DNA of 64,000 nt from Thioclava atlantica. Lineage in GTDB: Bacteria; Pseudomonadota; Alphaproteobacteria; Rhodobacterales; Rhodobacteraceae. Each line of letters opens with the position of its first letter. The first letter of the stretch is position 1. Location of the stretch: contig NZ_AQRC01000003.1 in NCBI RefSeq assembly GCF_000737065.1, positions 186,001 through 250,000 on the forward strand, written 5' to 3'. Positions 51,897 to 60,079 of the stretch are shown piece after piece. The position numbers were made by a program, and so were the translations under genes. A model generated the notes under the pieces. That model ran no database searches and was not told the DNA's origin. It was given only the letters and a program-made list of their open reading frames with translations.

Positions 51897-53453
51897 ATGA
51901 AAACAGCTTACCCGAGTTCTGAACCGGACGATCGTGTCGCGCCCCCCCGGGCCGCGGAGTTGGCGATGTTGCAACACGATCTCCGTGCGGGCCTCGATGA
52001 GATCATCGGGGGGGTCGACCGTGTTCTCGCGTTCGAGGTGGAGCCCCAGAAACGCGCAGAGCTAGAACGCATCCGGGTCTCGGGCGAGGAACTGGCGCGA
52101 TTGCTCGACCTACTCAACGGCGGCACCGAAGCCCGCGTTGAAGACGCGGCGGACCAGAAAGCCACGCTGCTCGATATCCGCATTTTTCTGCGCACGCTCG
52201 AGCGGCGCTGGACCTGCGCGGCGCGCGACCGCGACCTGGCTTTCGAGCCGTTGATTTCCCCGCAAGTCCCCCCTGCCCTGCTCGTCGATCGCGGCCTGCT
52301 TGAACGGATCGCGGGCAATCTCCTGAGAAACGCCTTCGCGTATAGCGGGAAGGGCACGGTGCGGCTGCATCTCGAGTTCGAGCTGCCTCACTCCTTGATC
52401 CTGCGCGTGACCGACGAGGGCCCGGGTTTCGCCGCAGAGGTGATATCCGAAGCCGCGAGGCCGGGCGCCCGCGGCCCTGTCGCACGCCGCCTGCGCCCGG
52501 AAGGCCAGGGGCTGGGGCTGTCGATCTGCCGCACCCTGTGCGAGGCGCAGGGCGGATGGGTCAGCTGGGCCAATCGCCCCGAAGGCGGGAGCGAGATCAA
52601 GGCCCGGATTCCGGTCGGCATCCCCGCATCGCAGGAAAGCGCCGCCGCGAAACATACGCGGATCGAGGAATTGCCCGACCTCACTGGGTGGCGCACCCTC
52701 GTTGCCGACGACAGCGAATCAACGCGCGCGCTCTTCACGCACCTCCTCGGCGCAATGGGCGCCGATGTGCTGACCTTCTCCGATGGCGCGGGCGCGCTGA
52801 GGCGGCTTCTGGCCGAGCCCGTGGACCTTGCAGTCCTCGATGTCGAAATGCCCGAACTGGACGGGCTGGAGGTGATGCGGCGGCTGCGCGGCTCCGGGCG
52901 GGTCTGGTCGCGACTGCCGATCATCGCCTGTTCCGGGCGCAGCGGACCCGGCGATCACCGGGAGATCCGGATGGCGGGCGCGGACCTGATCCTGACGAAA
53001 CCGTTAGCCGCGGTCATCCCGATCCTTCACGCGATCTGTGACGTCACCGGCCATTGTCCGCCGCCTGCGCCCCGCCCTCGCCCGAACGCCCCGGGAGACC
53101 GCCTGCTCGCGCGGCTTCTCGGTCGAACCGGGTCCAGCCTGCCCGAATTTCTCTCCGAGCAGATCGTCAACGACCTTCGCACGATCGCGCAGTCTCTTCG
53201 CGTCGCTCTCGCGCAAGGAGACCGTCTTATTTTGAGGCAACAGAGCCATAAGCTCATCGCCGTGGCAGGGGCCGGGGGTGACGATACCCTCACTCGACAG
53301 GCACGCGCGCTTGACAGCGCGGCCCGACATGGCACCTATGAGGACATTAACGAATTGGGCCAAATCGCTCTGGTCTTGTTGGATCGGCTCATCGTTAGAA
53401 TGACTGAAGATTTTTTGGAAAAGAACGATTTCAATGATGAGTATTTCACATAA
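51897..53453 (+). CDS. Soluble hybrid histidine kinase with receiver and Hpt domains
   Basis: About 518 residues with no membrane segment. Order: HisKA-like helix with H27 (QHDLRAGLDEI, lacking the usual Pro), ATPase domain with N-box NLLRNAF (141-147), TDEGPGF and GQGLGLSI; receiver domain with phospho-Asp315 (AVLDVEMP) and TKPL; and a C-terminal Hpt with His451 (QSHKLIAVAGAGG). This is a self-contained phosphorelay that should feed the response regulator encoded next, whose gene overlaps it by 20 bases. Start choice is uncertain (earlier and later in-frame ATGs exist, none with an ideal ribosome site). Signal unknown. Confidence 0.85.
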   Translation: MKTAYPSSEPDDRVAPPRAAELAMLQHDLRAGLDEIIGGVDRVLAFEVEPQKRAELERIRVSGEELARLLDLLNGGTEARVEDAADQKATLLDIRIFLRTLERRWTCAARDRDLAFEPLISPQVPPALLVDRGLLERIAGNLLRNAFAYSGKGTVRLHLEFELPHSLILRVTDEGPGFAAEVISEAARPGARGPVARRLRPEGQGLGLSICRTLCEAQGGWVSWANRPEGGSEIKARIPVGIPASQESAAAKHTRIEELPDLTGWRTLVADDSESTRALFTHLLGAMGADVLTFSDGAGALRRLLAEPVDLAVLDVEMPELDGLEVMRRLRGSGRVWSRLPIIACSGRSGPGDHREIRMAGADLILTKPLAAVIPILHAICDVTGHCPPPAPRPRPNAPGDRLLARLLGRTGSSLPEFLSEQIVNDLRTIAQSLRVALAQGDRLILRQQSHKLIAVAGAGGDDTLTRQARALDSAARHGTYEDINELGQIALVLLDRLIVRMTEDFLEKNDFNDEYFT

Positions 53454-54939
53454 AGACCCTGCGAAACCGCCCGGCGGTCGAGACTGCGAGTCACAAGAGG
53501 GCGGCGTGTCTGTCCTCCCGAGCTACGCCCCCTCCTCGCCCCTCCGCTCCGTCTCGCCCAATCCCCCCGACATCAAAAGCGAACAGGTCCTTCTCATCGA
53601 GGATATCGGATCGCTCAGCGCCATTTACCAAGCCTATCTCCACGACGCGGGGTTCGTCACCCACAGCGCCACCACTGCCGAGCAAGGAATGGAGATCTTC
53701 CGCGCTCACCCGATCCGGATGGTGCTCCTCGATCTCATGCTTCCCGACAGGAATGGCGACGAACTGATCGCCGAGATGCTCGCGCTTCGTCCCCGCACAG
53801 CGATCATCGTGACCACCGCCGATCGCTCGGTGGATCGCGCGGTGCAGGCGATGCAGGCGGGCGCGGTCGATTTTCTCGTGAAACCGATCGAGGAGCCGCG
53901 CCTGCGTGCAGCGCTCGAGAACGCCCGCACCTCGAGCCTTCAGGCCGGGTTTGACGGCGAGGCCGCCCCCTCCGACGCGCCGATCGGGACTTTCATCGGC
54001 ACCTCCGCTTGCATGCAGAGCGTCTACGAGCGTGCCCGCGCGGCCGCGCGCTCTTCCGCGCCCATCTACATCTGGGGCGAGAGCGGCACGGGCAAGGAAC
54101 TCTGCGCCCATGCGATCCATGCCAGCGGACCACGCAGCGAAGGGCCGTTCGTCACGCTCGATTGCGGATCGCTGCCCGCCGACCGGCTCGAAAGCGAACT
54201 TTTCGGCCATTATCGCGGCGCGTTCCCGGGGGCGCTCTACGACAAGCCCGGCGCGCTGATGAATGCCGATGGCGGCACGCTGCTGCTCGACAACATCACC
54301 GATCTCGACCCGATCGTGCAGATCAAGCTGCTGCGTGTTCTCGAATCCGGTCAGGTCAAGCCCTTCGGCGCGCCCGAGCCCCTCTCGGTCGACGTCCGGG
54401 TAATCTGCGCGGCCACCCCCTCGCCTGCCGAGGTCCTCGAGAGCGGAAAGATCCGCGACGACCTGTATTACCGGCTGCATGTGCTTGCCATCGAGATGCC
54501 CGCCCTGCGCACCCATCCCGAGGATATCGGACCGATCGCCCGCATGGCGCTCGCCCGGTTTGCCGCCGAGGAGCAACGCAGCTTCACCGACATTTCCGAC
54601 GCGGCGATCCGCCGGCTCGAGGAAATGCGCTGGCCCGGCAATGTGCGGCAGCTGATGAATGTGCTGCGCGCGGCGATGGTGATGAATGACGGGCCCGTGC
54701 TCGAACCCGAAATGCTCCCCGACACGATCGACGGACCGGCCCCGAATTCGACCGGAGGTCCGCTGGAGGATGGCACGCTTCAGGCCTTCGCCGGCTGCTC
54801 CCTGGCCGAGATCGAGCGCGCCGTCATCGAGGCCGCGATCGCGCGTCATGACGGGTCGATCCCGCGCGCGGCGATCGAGCTCGGCGTCGCACCCTCGACG
54901 CTCTATCGCAAGCGGGACAGCTGGGCCGAGAAGCCCTGA
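53434..54939 (+). CDS. NtrC-type response regulator with altered sigma-54 loop and Walker B
   Basis: A 501-residue protein. Receiver domain with phospho-Asp100 (VLLDLMLPD) and Lys150; AAA+ domain with intact Walker A GESGTGKE (215-222); C-terminal Fis-type HTH (RAAIELGVAPSTLYRKRD). Two family hallmarks differ: the sigma-54-contacting GAFTGA loop reads GAFPGA (262-267), and Walker B reads LLLDNI, with Asn287 replacing the catalytic Glu. Arginine-finger region (KIRDDLYYRL) and WPGNVRQL are kept. ATP hydrolysis and sigma-54 activation are therefore doubtful. Partner of the preceding kinase. Confidence 0.88.
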   Translation: MMSISHKDPAKPPGGRDCESQEGGVSVLPSYAPSSPLRSVSPNPPDIKSEQVLLIEDIGSLSAIYQAYLHDAGFVTHSATTAEQGMEIFRAHPIRMVLLDLMLPDRNGDELIAEMLALRPRTAIIVTTADRSVDRAVQAMQAGAVDFLVKPIEEPRLRAALENARTSSLQAGFDGEAAPSDAPIGTFIGTSACMQSVYERARAAARSSAPIYIWGESGTGKELCAHAIHASGPRSEGPFVTLDCGSLPADRLESELFGHYRGAFPGALYDKPGALMNADGGTLLLDNITDLDPIVQIKLLRVLESGQVKPFGAPEPLSVDVRVICAATPSPAEVLESGKIRDDLYYRLHVLAIEMPALRTHPEDIGPIARMALARFAAEEQRSFTDISDAAIRRLEEMRWPGNVRQLMNVLRAAMVMNDGPVLEPEMLPDTIDGPAPNSTGGPLEDGTLQAFAGCSLAEIERAVIEAAIARHDGSIPRAAIELGVAPSTLYRKRDSWAEKP

Positions 54940-54949
54940 GTGCCTTCGC

Positions 54950-55711
54950 TCAGGCGAATTGCTCGCGCATGAGACGCTCCTCGAGCCCGTGGCCGGGATC
55001 GAAGAGAATATGGTGCTCGATCTCGGGTTCGGAACGCACCTCGACCCACTTCACCGGCTTCACCGAGCGCGAATCCGCATCAGCCATGACCGGCCGTTTC
55101 TCGCGTTCAAGCACCTCGAAGCGCACCGTCGCCGAATTCGGCAGGATCGCCCCCTGCCAGCGCCGGGGCCGGAAGCTCGCGATACCGGTGAGCGCGAGCA
55201 CGTCGGATCCGATCGGCAGGATCGGCCCATGCGCGGAAAAATTATAGGCGGTCGAGCCTGCGGGCGTGGACACGATCGCCCCGTCGCAGACCAGCTCCTG
55301 CAGGCGCACCTTGCCGTTGATCGAGATCTTGAGCTTGGCGGCCTGCGGCCCCGCGCGCAGCAAAGAGACCTCGTTGATCGCGAGCGCCTCGTGCAGGATG
55401 CCATCCTCGGTCTCCGCCTTCATCGAGAGCGGGTTGATCACCGCGACCTCGGCCGCTTCCAGCCGCTCGGGCAGGTTTCCCGGCACATAGTCGTTCATCA
55501 GGAAGCCGACCGAGCCGCGGTTCATCCCGTAGACCGGCAAGCCCGTGCCCTCATGCAGGCATTGCAGCATGAAACCGTCCCCGCCGAGCGCGACGATCAC
55601 GTCGGCGGCATAGCGCGGCACCTGCCCGTAGCGCGAGATCAGATCCTCGCAGGCGGATTGCGCGCTGTCTCCGGACGCGGCGGCAAAATGGATATGGGTG
55701 AATTTGCGCAC
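54950..55711 (-). CDS. nadK: NAD kinase
   Basis: A 253-residue enzyme that phosphorylates NAD to NADP. The GGDG motif is VALGGDGFMLQ (residues 43-53), followed by SVGFLMNDY, substrate motif NEVSLLRAG and the glycine-rich STPAGSTAYNFSAHGP. The start is a GTG (55709-55711), the upstream-extended reading being antisense through glyA; GGGAGG lies nine bases before it. It is transcribed away from glyA, with a 174-bp gap containing a 9-bp tandem repeat. Confidence 0.92.
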   Translation of the reverse strand: MRKFTHIHFAAASGDSAQSACEDLISRYGQVPRYAADVIVALGGDGFMLQCLHEGTGLPVYGMNRGSVGFLMNDYVPGNLPERLEAAEVAVINPLSMKAETEDGILHEALAINEVSLLRAGPQAAKLKISINGKVRLQELVCDGAIVSTPAGSTAYNFSAHGPILPIGSDVLALTGIASFRPRRWQGAILPNSATVRFEVLEREKRPVMADADSRSVKPVKWVEVRSEPEIEHHILFDPGHGLEERLMREQFA

Positions 55712-55801
55712 CGTCGCGCCCCTCCCTCTGCTCTTTGCAAGGTGTTGCAAGCACATGGGGGAAAGACAAGCGCCAAAGGCCGGTGAAAATCCGGTTTTGA
55801 G

Positions 55802-55828
55802 CGCTTTGGACGCTTTGGGCGCTTTCAG
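55802..55828. repeat. Three-unit 9-bp tandem repeat upstream of glyA
   Basis: CGCTTTGGA, CGCTTTGGG and CGCTTTCAG stand in direct succession at 55802, 55811 and 55820. A partly complementary GCGCCAAAG lies at 55770-55778. Possibly regulator half-sites for glyA; no known motif matched. Confidence 0.6.
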
Positions 55829-55885
55829 CATCACGAAAACTGCGCTAAATGAGCCGCGAACCCGGATCTTCGCGAGGAGCGCTAC

Positions 55886-57178
55886 ATGACCGAGCAACGC
55901 GACGCTGGCTTTTTCACCGAAAGCCTCGCCACCCGTGACCCCGAGCTTTTCAAATCGATCACCGACGAGCTGGGTCGCCAGCGCGACGAGATCGAACTGA
56001 TCGCCTCGGAAAACATCGTCTCGAAGGCGGTGATGGAGGCCCAGGGCTCGGTGATGACGAACAAATACGCCGAAGGCTACCCGGGCAAGCGCTACTATGG
56101 CGGCTGCCAGTATGTCGACGTCGCCGAGACCCTCGCGATCGACCGCGCCAAGGAACTCTTCGGCTGCGAATTCGCGAACGTCCAGCCGAACTCGGGCAGC
56201 CAGGCCAACCAGGGCGTCTTCACCGCGCTTCTGAAGCCCGGCGACACGATCCTCGGCATGAGCCTCGACGCGGGCGGCCACCTCACCCACGGCGCCAAGC
56301 CCAACCAGTCGGGCAAGTGGTTCAACGCGATCCAGTACGGTGTGCGCAAGCAGGACAGCCTGCTCGATTACGATCAGGTCCGCGCGCTGGCACAGGAACA
56401 CCAGCCCAAGCTGATCATCGCCGGCGGCTCGGCGATCCCGCGCCAGATCGACTTCGCCAAGTTCCGCGAGATCGCGGATGAGGTCGGCGCCTACCTGATG
56501 GTCGATATGGCCCACTTCGCCGGTCTCGTGGCCGGTGGCCAGCACCCTTCGCCCTTCCCCTATGCCGATGTCGCGACCACCACGACACACAAGACCCTGC
56601 GCGGCCCGCGCGGCGGCATGATCCTCACCAACAACGAGGAAATCGCGAAGAAGGTGAACTCGGCGATCTTCCCCGGCATCCAGGGCGGTCCCCTGATGCA
56701 TGTCATCGCCGGCAAGGCCGCGGCCTTCGGCGAGGCGCTGCGCCCCGAGTTCAAGGTCTATGCCGAGCAGGTCGTGAAGAACGCGCAAGCGCTCGCTGAC
56801 GAGCTGATGAAGGGCGGGCTCGACATCGTCACCGGCGGCACCGACACCCATGTGATGCTGGTCGATCTGCGCCCGAAAGGCGTGAAGGGCAACGCGACCG
56901 AGAAGGCCCTCGGCCGCGCGCACATCACCTGCAACAAGAACGGTATCCCGTTCGATCCGGAAAAGCCGATGGTCACCTCGGGCATCCGTCTGGGCACGCC
57001 CGCCGGCACCACCCGCGGCTTCAAGGAAGAGGAATTCCGCGAGATCGCCCGCCTCATCGTCGAAGTGGTCGACGGTCTGGCCGCAAACGGCGAAGAGGCC
57101 AATGGCGACGTCGAAGAGGCCGTGAAAGCCAAGGTCGCGACGCTGCTGGCGCGCTTCCCGCTCTATCCCGAGCTCTGA
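55886..57178 (+). CDS. glyA: Serine hydroxymethyltransferase
   Basis: A 430-residue PLP enzyme that interconverts serine and glycine with tetrahydrofolate, supplying one-carbon units. Features: [20 protein letters not shown] (here [11 protein letters not shown]), [18 protein letters not shown] Lys in the [18 protein letters not shown] segment (here [12 protein letters not shown]), and [14 protein letters not shown]. Normal length. GAGGAG precedes the ATG. A strong terminator follows at 57197. Confidence 0.98.
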   Translation: MTEQRDAGFFTESLATRDPELFKSITDELGRQRDEIELIASENIVSKAVMEAQGSVMTNKYAEGYPGKRYYGGCQYVDVAETLAIDRAKELFGCEFANVQPNSGSQANQGVFTALLKPGDTILGMSLDAGGHLTHGAKPNQSGKWFNAIQYGVRKQDSLLDYDQVRALAQEHQPKLIIAGGSAIPRQIDFAKFREIADEVGAYLMVDMAHFAGLVAGGQHPSPFPYADVATTTTHKTLRGPRGGMILTNNEEIAKKVNSAIFPGIQGGPLMHVIAGKAAAFGEALRPEFKVYAEQVVKNAQALADELMKGGLDIVTGGTDTHVMLVDLRPKGVKGNATEKALGRAHITCNKNGIPFDPEKPMVTSGIRLGTPAGTTRGFKEEEFREIARLIVEVVDGLAANGEEANGDVEEAVKAKVATLLARFPLYPEL

Positions 57179-57196
57179 TCTTCGCGACATCATCTG

Positions 57197-57225
57197 AAGG
57201 CCCCCAGTTCGCGGGGGCCTTTTTC
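57197..57225 (+). terminator. Rho-independent terminator of glyA
   Basis: AAGGCCCCC and GGGGGCCTT pair over a seven-base loop, followed by TTTTTC. Starts 18 bp after the glyA stop. Confidence 0.93.
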
Positions 57226-57243
57226 ATGCCTGCGGGCCGCCCC

Positions 57244-57615
57244 TCAGGCGCCCTCGATCCAGAGCTTCGCCCCGAGCAACGCCAGGCCGACCACGAGCAC
57301 GATGAAGGCGATCGCGCCGCCGGCGGACAGGGCCGCCGCACGCAGACGCTCGGACGCGCCAAGCGGTTCGAGATAGTCGCGGCAGGTGGCGAAGGCCGCC
57401 TCGATCGCGCGCGCATCGAGCTGTCGGGCGATCTTTGGTGCGCGGGCGCTGCGTTCGGCGGCAACGAGAACCCCCGCGGCCCGGCGAACCTTGCGCGGCA
57501 GCGCGCGCGCCCGGCTGGCGACCCGCGCCTCGAGATCGGGGCCACGCGCGCCCAGCCGCGTTGCGAGCAGCCGCGATACCTGCGCCGTCATTTCTGCGAT
57601 CCGTTCGGGCCCCAT
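57244..57615 (-). CDS. Small membrane protein, unknown function
   Basis: A 123-residue protein, very rich in Arg and Ala in its first 90 residues (LEARVASRARALPRKVRRAAGVL), with a single C-terminal membrane helix (about residues 95-117, AGGAIAFIVLVVGLALLGAKL). A tail-anchored cytoplasmic helical protein is likely. I do not recognise the family. GGAGG lies six bases before the ATG. It is transcribed convergently with glyA and divergently from the hydrolase gene. Confidence 0.65.
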   Translation of the reverse strand: MGPERIAEMTAQVSRLLATRLGARGPDLEARVASRARALPRKVRRAAGVLVAAERSARAPKIARQLDARAIEAAFATCRDYLEPLGASERLRAAALSAGGAIAFIVLVVGLALLGAKLWIEGA

Positions 57616-57744
57616 GACCTCCTCCCCCAGTCACTCGACGGACGCTACCCTCCCCGGCCGGCCTGCGCAACACGCGCGCCCCGCGCGCATTTTTCTGTCG
57701 ATGCCCTCTGGCCGCGTCGCGTGCTTCGCCCTAGCTTGTGCGCC

Positions 57745-58518
57745 ATGCTGAACACCGTCTCCTACCCCGCTGACACCGATGCCCTTCCGCTCCTGATCGC
57801 GCCCGGCCTGTTCGGCTCGGCGCGCAACTGGAACGTTATCGCCAAGAACCTGAGCAAGGAGCGGAGCGTCGTCACGCTCGACCTGCGCAATCATGGCGAC
57901 AGCTTCTGGCACGACGATCACAGCTATGCCGCGATGGCGGCGGACATCGCCGAGGTGATCGAGGCCAATGGCGGCAAGGCGGATGTTCTGGGCCATTCGA
58001 TGGGCGGCAAGGCTTCGATGGTGCTGGCCCTGACCCGCCCCGACCTCGTGCGCCGTTTGATCGTGGCGGACATGGCGCCCAAGCCCTATCAGCACGGCGA
58101 AAACCACGGCGCACTGATCGACGCGATGCGGGAGATGAAGATCGACGACCTGACCACGCGCTCGCAGGCCGATGAGCGTCTGGCCGAACGGATCGTCGAT
58201 CCGGGCACCCGCGCCTTCCTGCTGCAGTCGCTGGCATTGCGCGACGGGCCGGTGCGGTGGAAGTTCAACCTCGGCGCGCTGAAGGCGAACCTTCCCGGCA
58301 TTCTCGACTGGCCCGACCAGCCCGAGAGGACACAGTTCGACGGCCCCGCCCTCTTCCTGTCGGGCGCGCAGTCGCATTACGTCCGGCCGGAGGATCATCC
58401 CCGTATCCGGGCACTCTTCCCGCAGGCCCAATTCGTGGAGGTGGAAAACGCGGGCCACTGGCTCCATGCCGAGCGCCCGCGCGAGGTCGAGGCGGAAGTG
58501 GCGCGCTTCCTTTCCTGA
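57745..58518 (+). CDS. Alpha/beta hydrolase (esterase, YbfF-like)
   Basis: A 257-residue serine hydrolase. It starts into PLLIAPGLFGSARNWNVIAKNLS, carries the NHGDS turn, nucleophile GHSMGGKASM (Ser about residue 92) and the catalytic His in NAGHWLHAERP near the end; the short acyl-esterase YbfF has the same layout. Likely a thioesterase or short-chain ester hydrolase. It stands alone in a divergent position; no partner gene marks its substrate. Confidence 0.88.
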   Translation: MLNTVSYPADTDALPLLIAPGLFGSARNWNVIAKNLSKERSVVTLDLRNHGDSFWHDDHSYAAMAADIAEVIEANGGKADVLGHSMGGKASMVLALTRPDLVRRLIVADMAPKPYQHGENHGALIDAMREMKIDDLTTRSQADERLAERIVDPGTRAFLLQSLALRDGPVRWKFNLGALKANLPGILDWPDQPERTQFDGPALFLSGAQSHYVRPEDHPRIRALFPQAQFVEVENAGHWLHAERPREVEAEVARFLS

Positions 58519-58533
58519 GGGCGCACCATTCGC

Positions 58534-59025
58534 TCAGGGCTGCGCTCGCATCATCCGGCGCAGCAACCCGTCCTTGAGCCAGTACTGGTGATAGAGCGCC
58601 GCGGCGACGTGGAGCCCCGCGAGGATCAGCAGCCCCGTGGTCAGGGCCGAGTGCACCTCGGCTACCCAGCGGATCGTGTAGAAATAGGCGGTCAGGCCGC
58701 TGATCGGCAGCGCAAAAAGCGTGAGATAGAGCAGCCAGTGGATCGCCTTCGCCCCGAAGCGCATCAGTTCCGGATCGTCATGCGGCGGCTCGGGCGCCCC
58801 CTGGACGAGGCGCAGGGTCAGCCGCCAGATAGCGAGCAGAAGAATCACGACGCCGAGAATGATATGGAGATAGGTGCCGAAATCCGGGTTCGCCGCCCCG
58901 CCGCGCACCATGCTGCGGAAAGTGTGCCCCATCGCGTCATTGAACAGGAATTGCGGGATGATGAGCAGCACCACCAGCCAGTGCAGCCAGATCTGCGTTT
59001 TCGAATAGCCTTGAGCTTCTGCCAT
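58534..59025 (-). CDS. Cytochrome b561-like protein
   Basis: A 163-residue protein with four membrane helices and histidines placed as in bacterial b561 (CybB type): WLHWLVVLLI, LHIILGVVIL, IHWLLYLTLF and LHVAAALYHQY. It should bind one or two b-type hemes and pass electrons between quinol and a periplasmic partner. The ATG at 59023-59025 follows AAGAGAAG; a longer form lacks a good site. Its promoter lies in the 162 bp before the next gene's end. Confidence 0.88.
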   Translation of the reverse strand: MAEAQGYSKTQIWLHWLVVLLIIPQFLFNDAMGHTFRSMVRGGAANPDFGTYLHIILGVVILLLAIWRLTLRLVQGAPEPPHDDPELMRFGAKAIHWLLYLTLFALPISGLTAYFYTIRWVAEVHSALTTGLLILAGLHVAAALYHQYWLKDGLLRRMMRAQP

Positions 59026-59187
59026 GATTCTTCTCTTGATTTCGGAATGCGCGGAATGATGTCCATTATGGAATGAACGCTCGGTCGCGCCAGTTCCGAC
59101 TATCACGAAGAAGGGAGCGAACGTCAGTGAGTTTCACGCCCGACCGCAGAAAGATCCCGGGCTCCGCTCAGCGCGCGAGCACCGCCC

Positions 59188-59517
59188 TCAGCCGCAGTCG
59201 AGCGCAAAGCGCGCCTCCCCGGTATCGCCCGGCAGGGACGGCGAGCGGTACGGCCCCCGCGCCGGTCCGGCGACGGCACAGCCCGACGCACGCTCGGCTG
59301 CGCGGACCATCAGGGGCGGCACCCGCGCCCGCTCCGCCCGGCCCAGATATCCCATCCGGATCACCTCTGCCCTGTCGGCCTTCACGAAGACGACGAAATC
59401 GATCCCGTCGAGCGTCACTTCGTGACGGGCCGCCCCGAAGAATTGCGGAGCGGGCGAGGCCGAGCATGCGACAAGGGCGAAACAGAGCCCGAGAAGCGCG
59501 AGAGAGGATCTGGACAT
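59188..59517 (-). CDS. Small lipoprotein of unknown function
   Basis: A 109-residue secreted lipoprotein with lipobox LVAC (residues 14-17, after LALLGLCFA), a soluble domain with GIDFVVFVKADRAEVIRMGYLG and three further Cys in the second half. No family recognised. Its start codon (59515-59517) is directly preceded by a 13-bp hairpin containing the ribosome site GGAG, so translation may be controlled by folding of the leader. Confidence 0.7.
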   Translation of the reverse strand: MSRSSLALLGLCFALVACSASPAPQFFGAARHEVTLDGIDFVVFVKADRAEVIRMGYLGRAERARVPPLMVRAAERASGCAVAGPARGPYRSPSLPGDTGEARFALDCG

Positions 59518-59518
59518 G

Positions 59519-59554
59519 GAAAGGCTCCGGGGGAGGGACAACCCGGAGCCTTTC
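59519..59554 (-). promoter_or_regulatory. Hairpin covering the ribosome site of the small lipoprotein
   Basis: 59519-59531 and 59542-59554 form a perfect 13-bp stem (arm AAAGGCTCCGGG plus one pair) with a ten-base loop containing GAGGGACA on the plus strand. In the lipoprotein mRNA the GGAG of the ribosome site is in the stem and the start codon lies one base after it. Confidence 0.6.
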
Positions 59555-59596
59555 AGAGCGTCGTTAAGGGGAGGTTAACGCGCTCGGGCGGTAAAG

Positions 59597-59627
59597 GCGG
59601 CCCCCGCGAGGGACAGACGGGGGCCGC
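59597..59627. other. Second hairpin in the 59.5-59.9 kb gap
   Basis: GCGGCCCCCG (59597-59606) and CGGGGGCCGC (59618-59627), a perfect 10-bp stem around an 11-base loop that again contains GAGGGACA. A third inverted repeat, TTCTGAC/GTCAGAA, spans about 59635-59674. The 345-bp gap to the entericidin gene otherwise holds only that gene's promoter; a small RNA is possible but unproven. Confidence 0.5.
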
Positions 59628-59804
59628 AAGACCATTCTGACGGGATCGTGCCTGGCGGGGCAGTCAGAACGGGTCATTCCGCTATGTTCGTTCGCTCGAC
59701 GGAGTTATCGATCTCGCAATCGCCCGGTCTCGGTCAGGGTCGATTTCGGCATCTTTCCGTCTTGCCTTCCAAGCCGAAACGCGCGCTCTTGCGGAGGGTT
59801 CCGC

Positions 59805-59829
59805 GGAACCGTAAATTTTTTCGTACGTT
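59805..59829 (+). promoter_or_regulatory. ECF-sigma-type promoter of the entericidin-like gene
   Basis: GGAAC (59805-59809), 16 bases, CGTT (59826-59829). This is the consensus GGAAC-N16/17-CGTT of EcfG and related ECF sigma factors. The -35 overlaps a perfect 14-bp palindrome GGTTCCGCGGAACC. The gene starts 34 bp after the -10 box. Confidence 0.6.
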
Positions 59830-59862
59830 GCCCGGGTGTGGCTTCATAGGAGAGCAAGAACC

Positions 59863-60003
59863 ATGACGAAATCGGTGAAACTGACGGCTGTAATGATGGT
59901 GGCGCTGCTGGGTCTGGCGGCGTGCAACACGGTGCGCGGCGCGGGCCAGGACCTCTCGGTCGCAGGCAGCACGATCGCAAGCGAAGCCGGCCAGGCGCAG
60001 TGA
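59863..60003 (+). CDS. Entericidin-like small lipoprotein (46 aa)
   Basis: A 46-residue lipoprotein: signal peptide with lipobox LAAC (residues 18-21), then CNTVRGAGQDLSVAGSTIAS, the short hallmark of entericidin A/B relatives. In other bacteria these tiny outer-membrane lipoproteins are stress- or stationary-phase-expressed, and the ECF-type promoter upstream agrees. AGGAGA lies nine bases before the ATG. Too short for usual gene calling but supported by start, lipobox, family likeness and a terminator right after it. Confidence 0.85.
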   Translation: MTKSVKLTAVMMVALLGLAACNTVRGAGQDLSVAGSTIASEAGQAQ

Positions 60004-60021
60004 CCCTTCGCCGCTAAAGAC

Positions 60022-60056
60022 AAGGCCCCGAACCGCAAGGTCCGGGGCCTTTATCA
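60022..60056 (+). terminator. Rho-independent terminator of the entericidin-like gene
   Basis: AAGGCCCCG...CGGGGCCTT with an inner ACC/GGT pairing and GCAA loop, followed by TATCATTTC. Located 19 bp after the stop codon. Confidence 0.85.
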
Positions 60057-60079
60057 TTTCGGCGAAATCCGCCCGAAAC

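Noticed and set aside
55734-55750. TTTGCAA-x4-TTGCAA before nadK/glyA as a ScfR site
   Set aside because: The repeats are incomplete and the ten-base spacing does not match known paired TTTGCAAA sites; no propionate or acetate gene is adjacent.
55712-57193. N-terminal extension of nadK through glyA
   Set aside because: It is antisense to glyA; NAD kinase length and motifs fit the GTG start at 55711.
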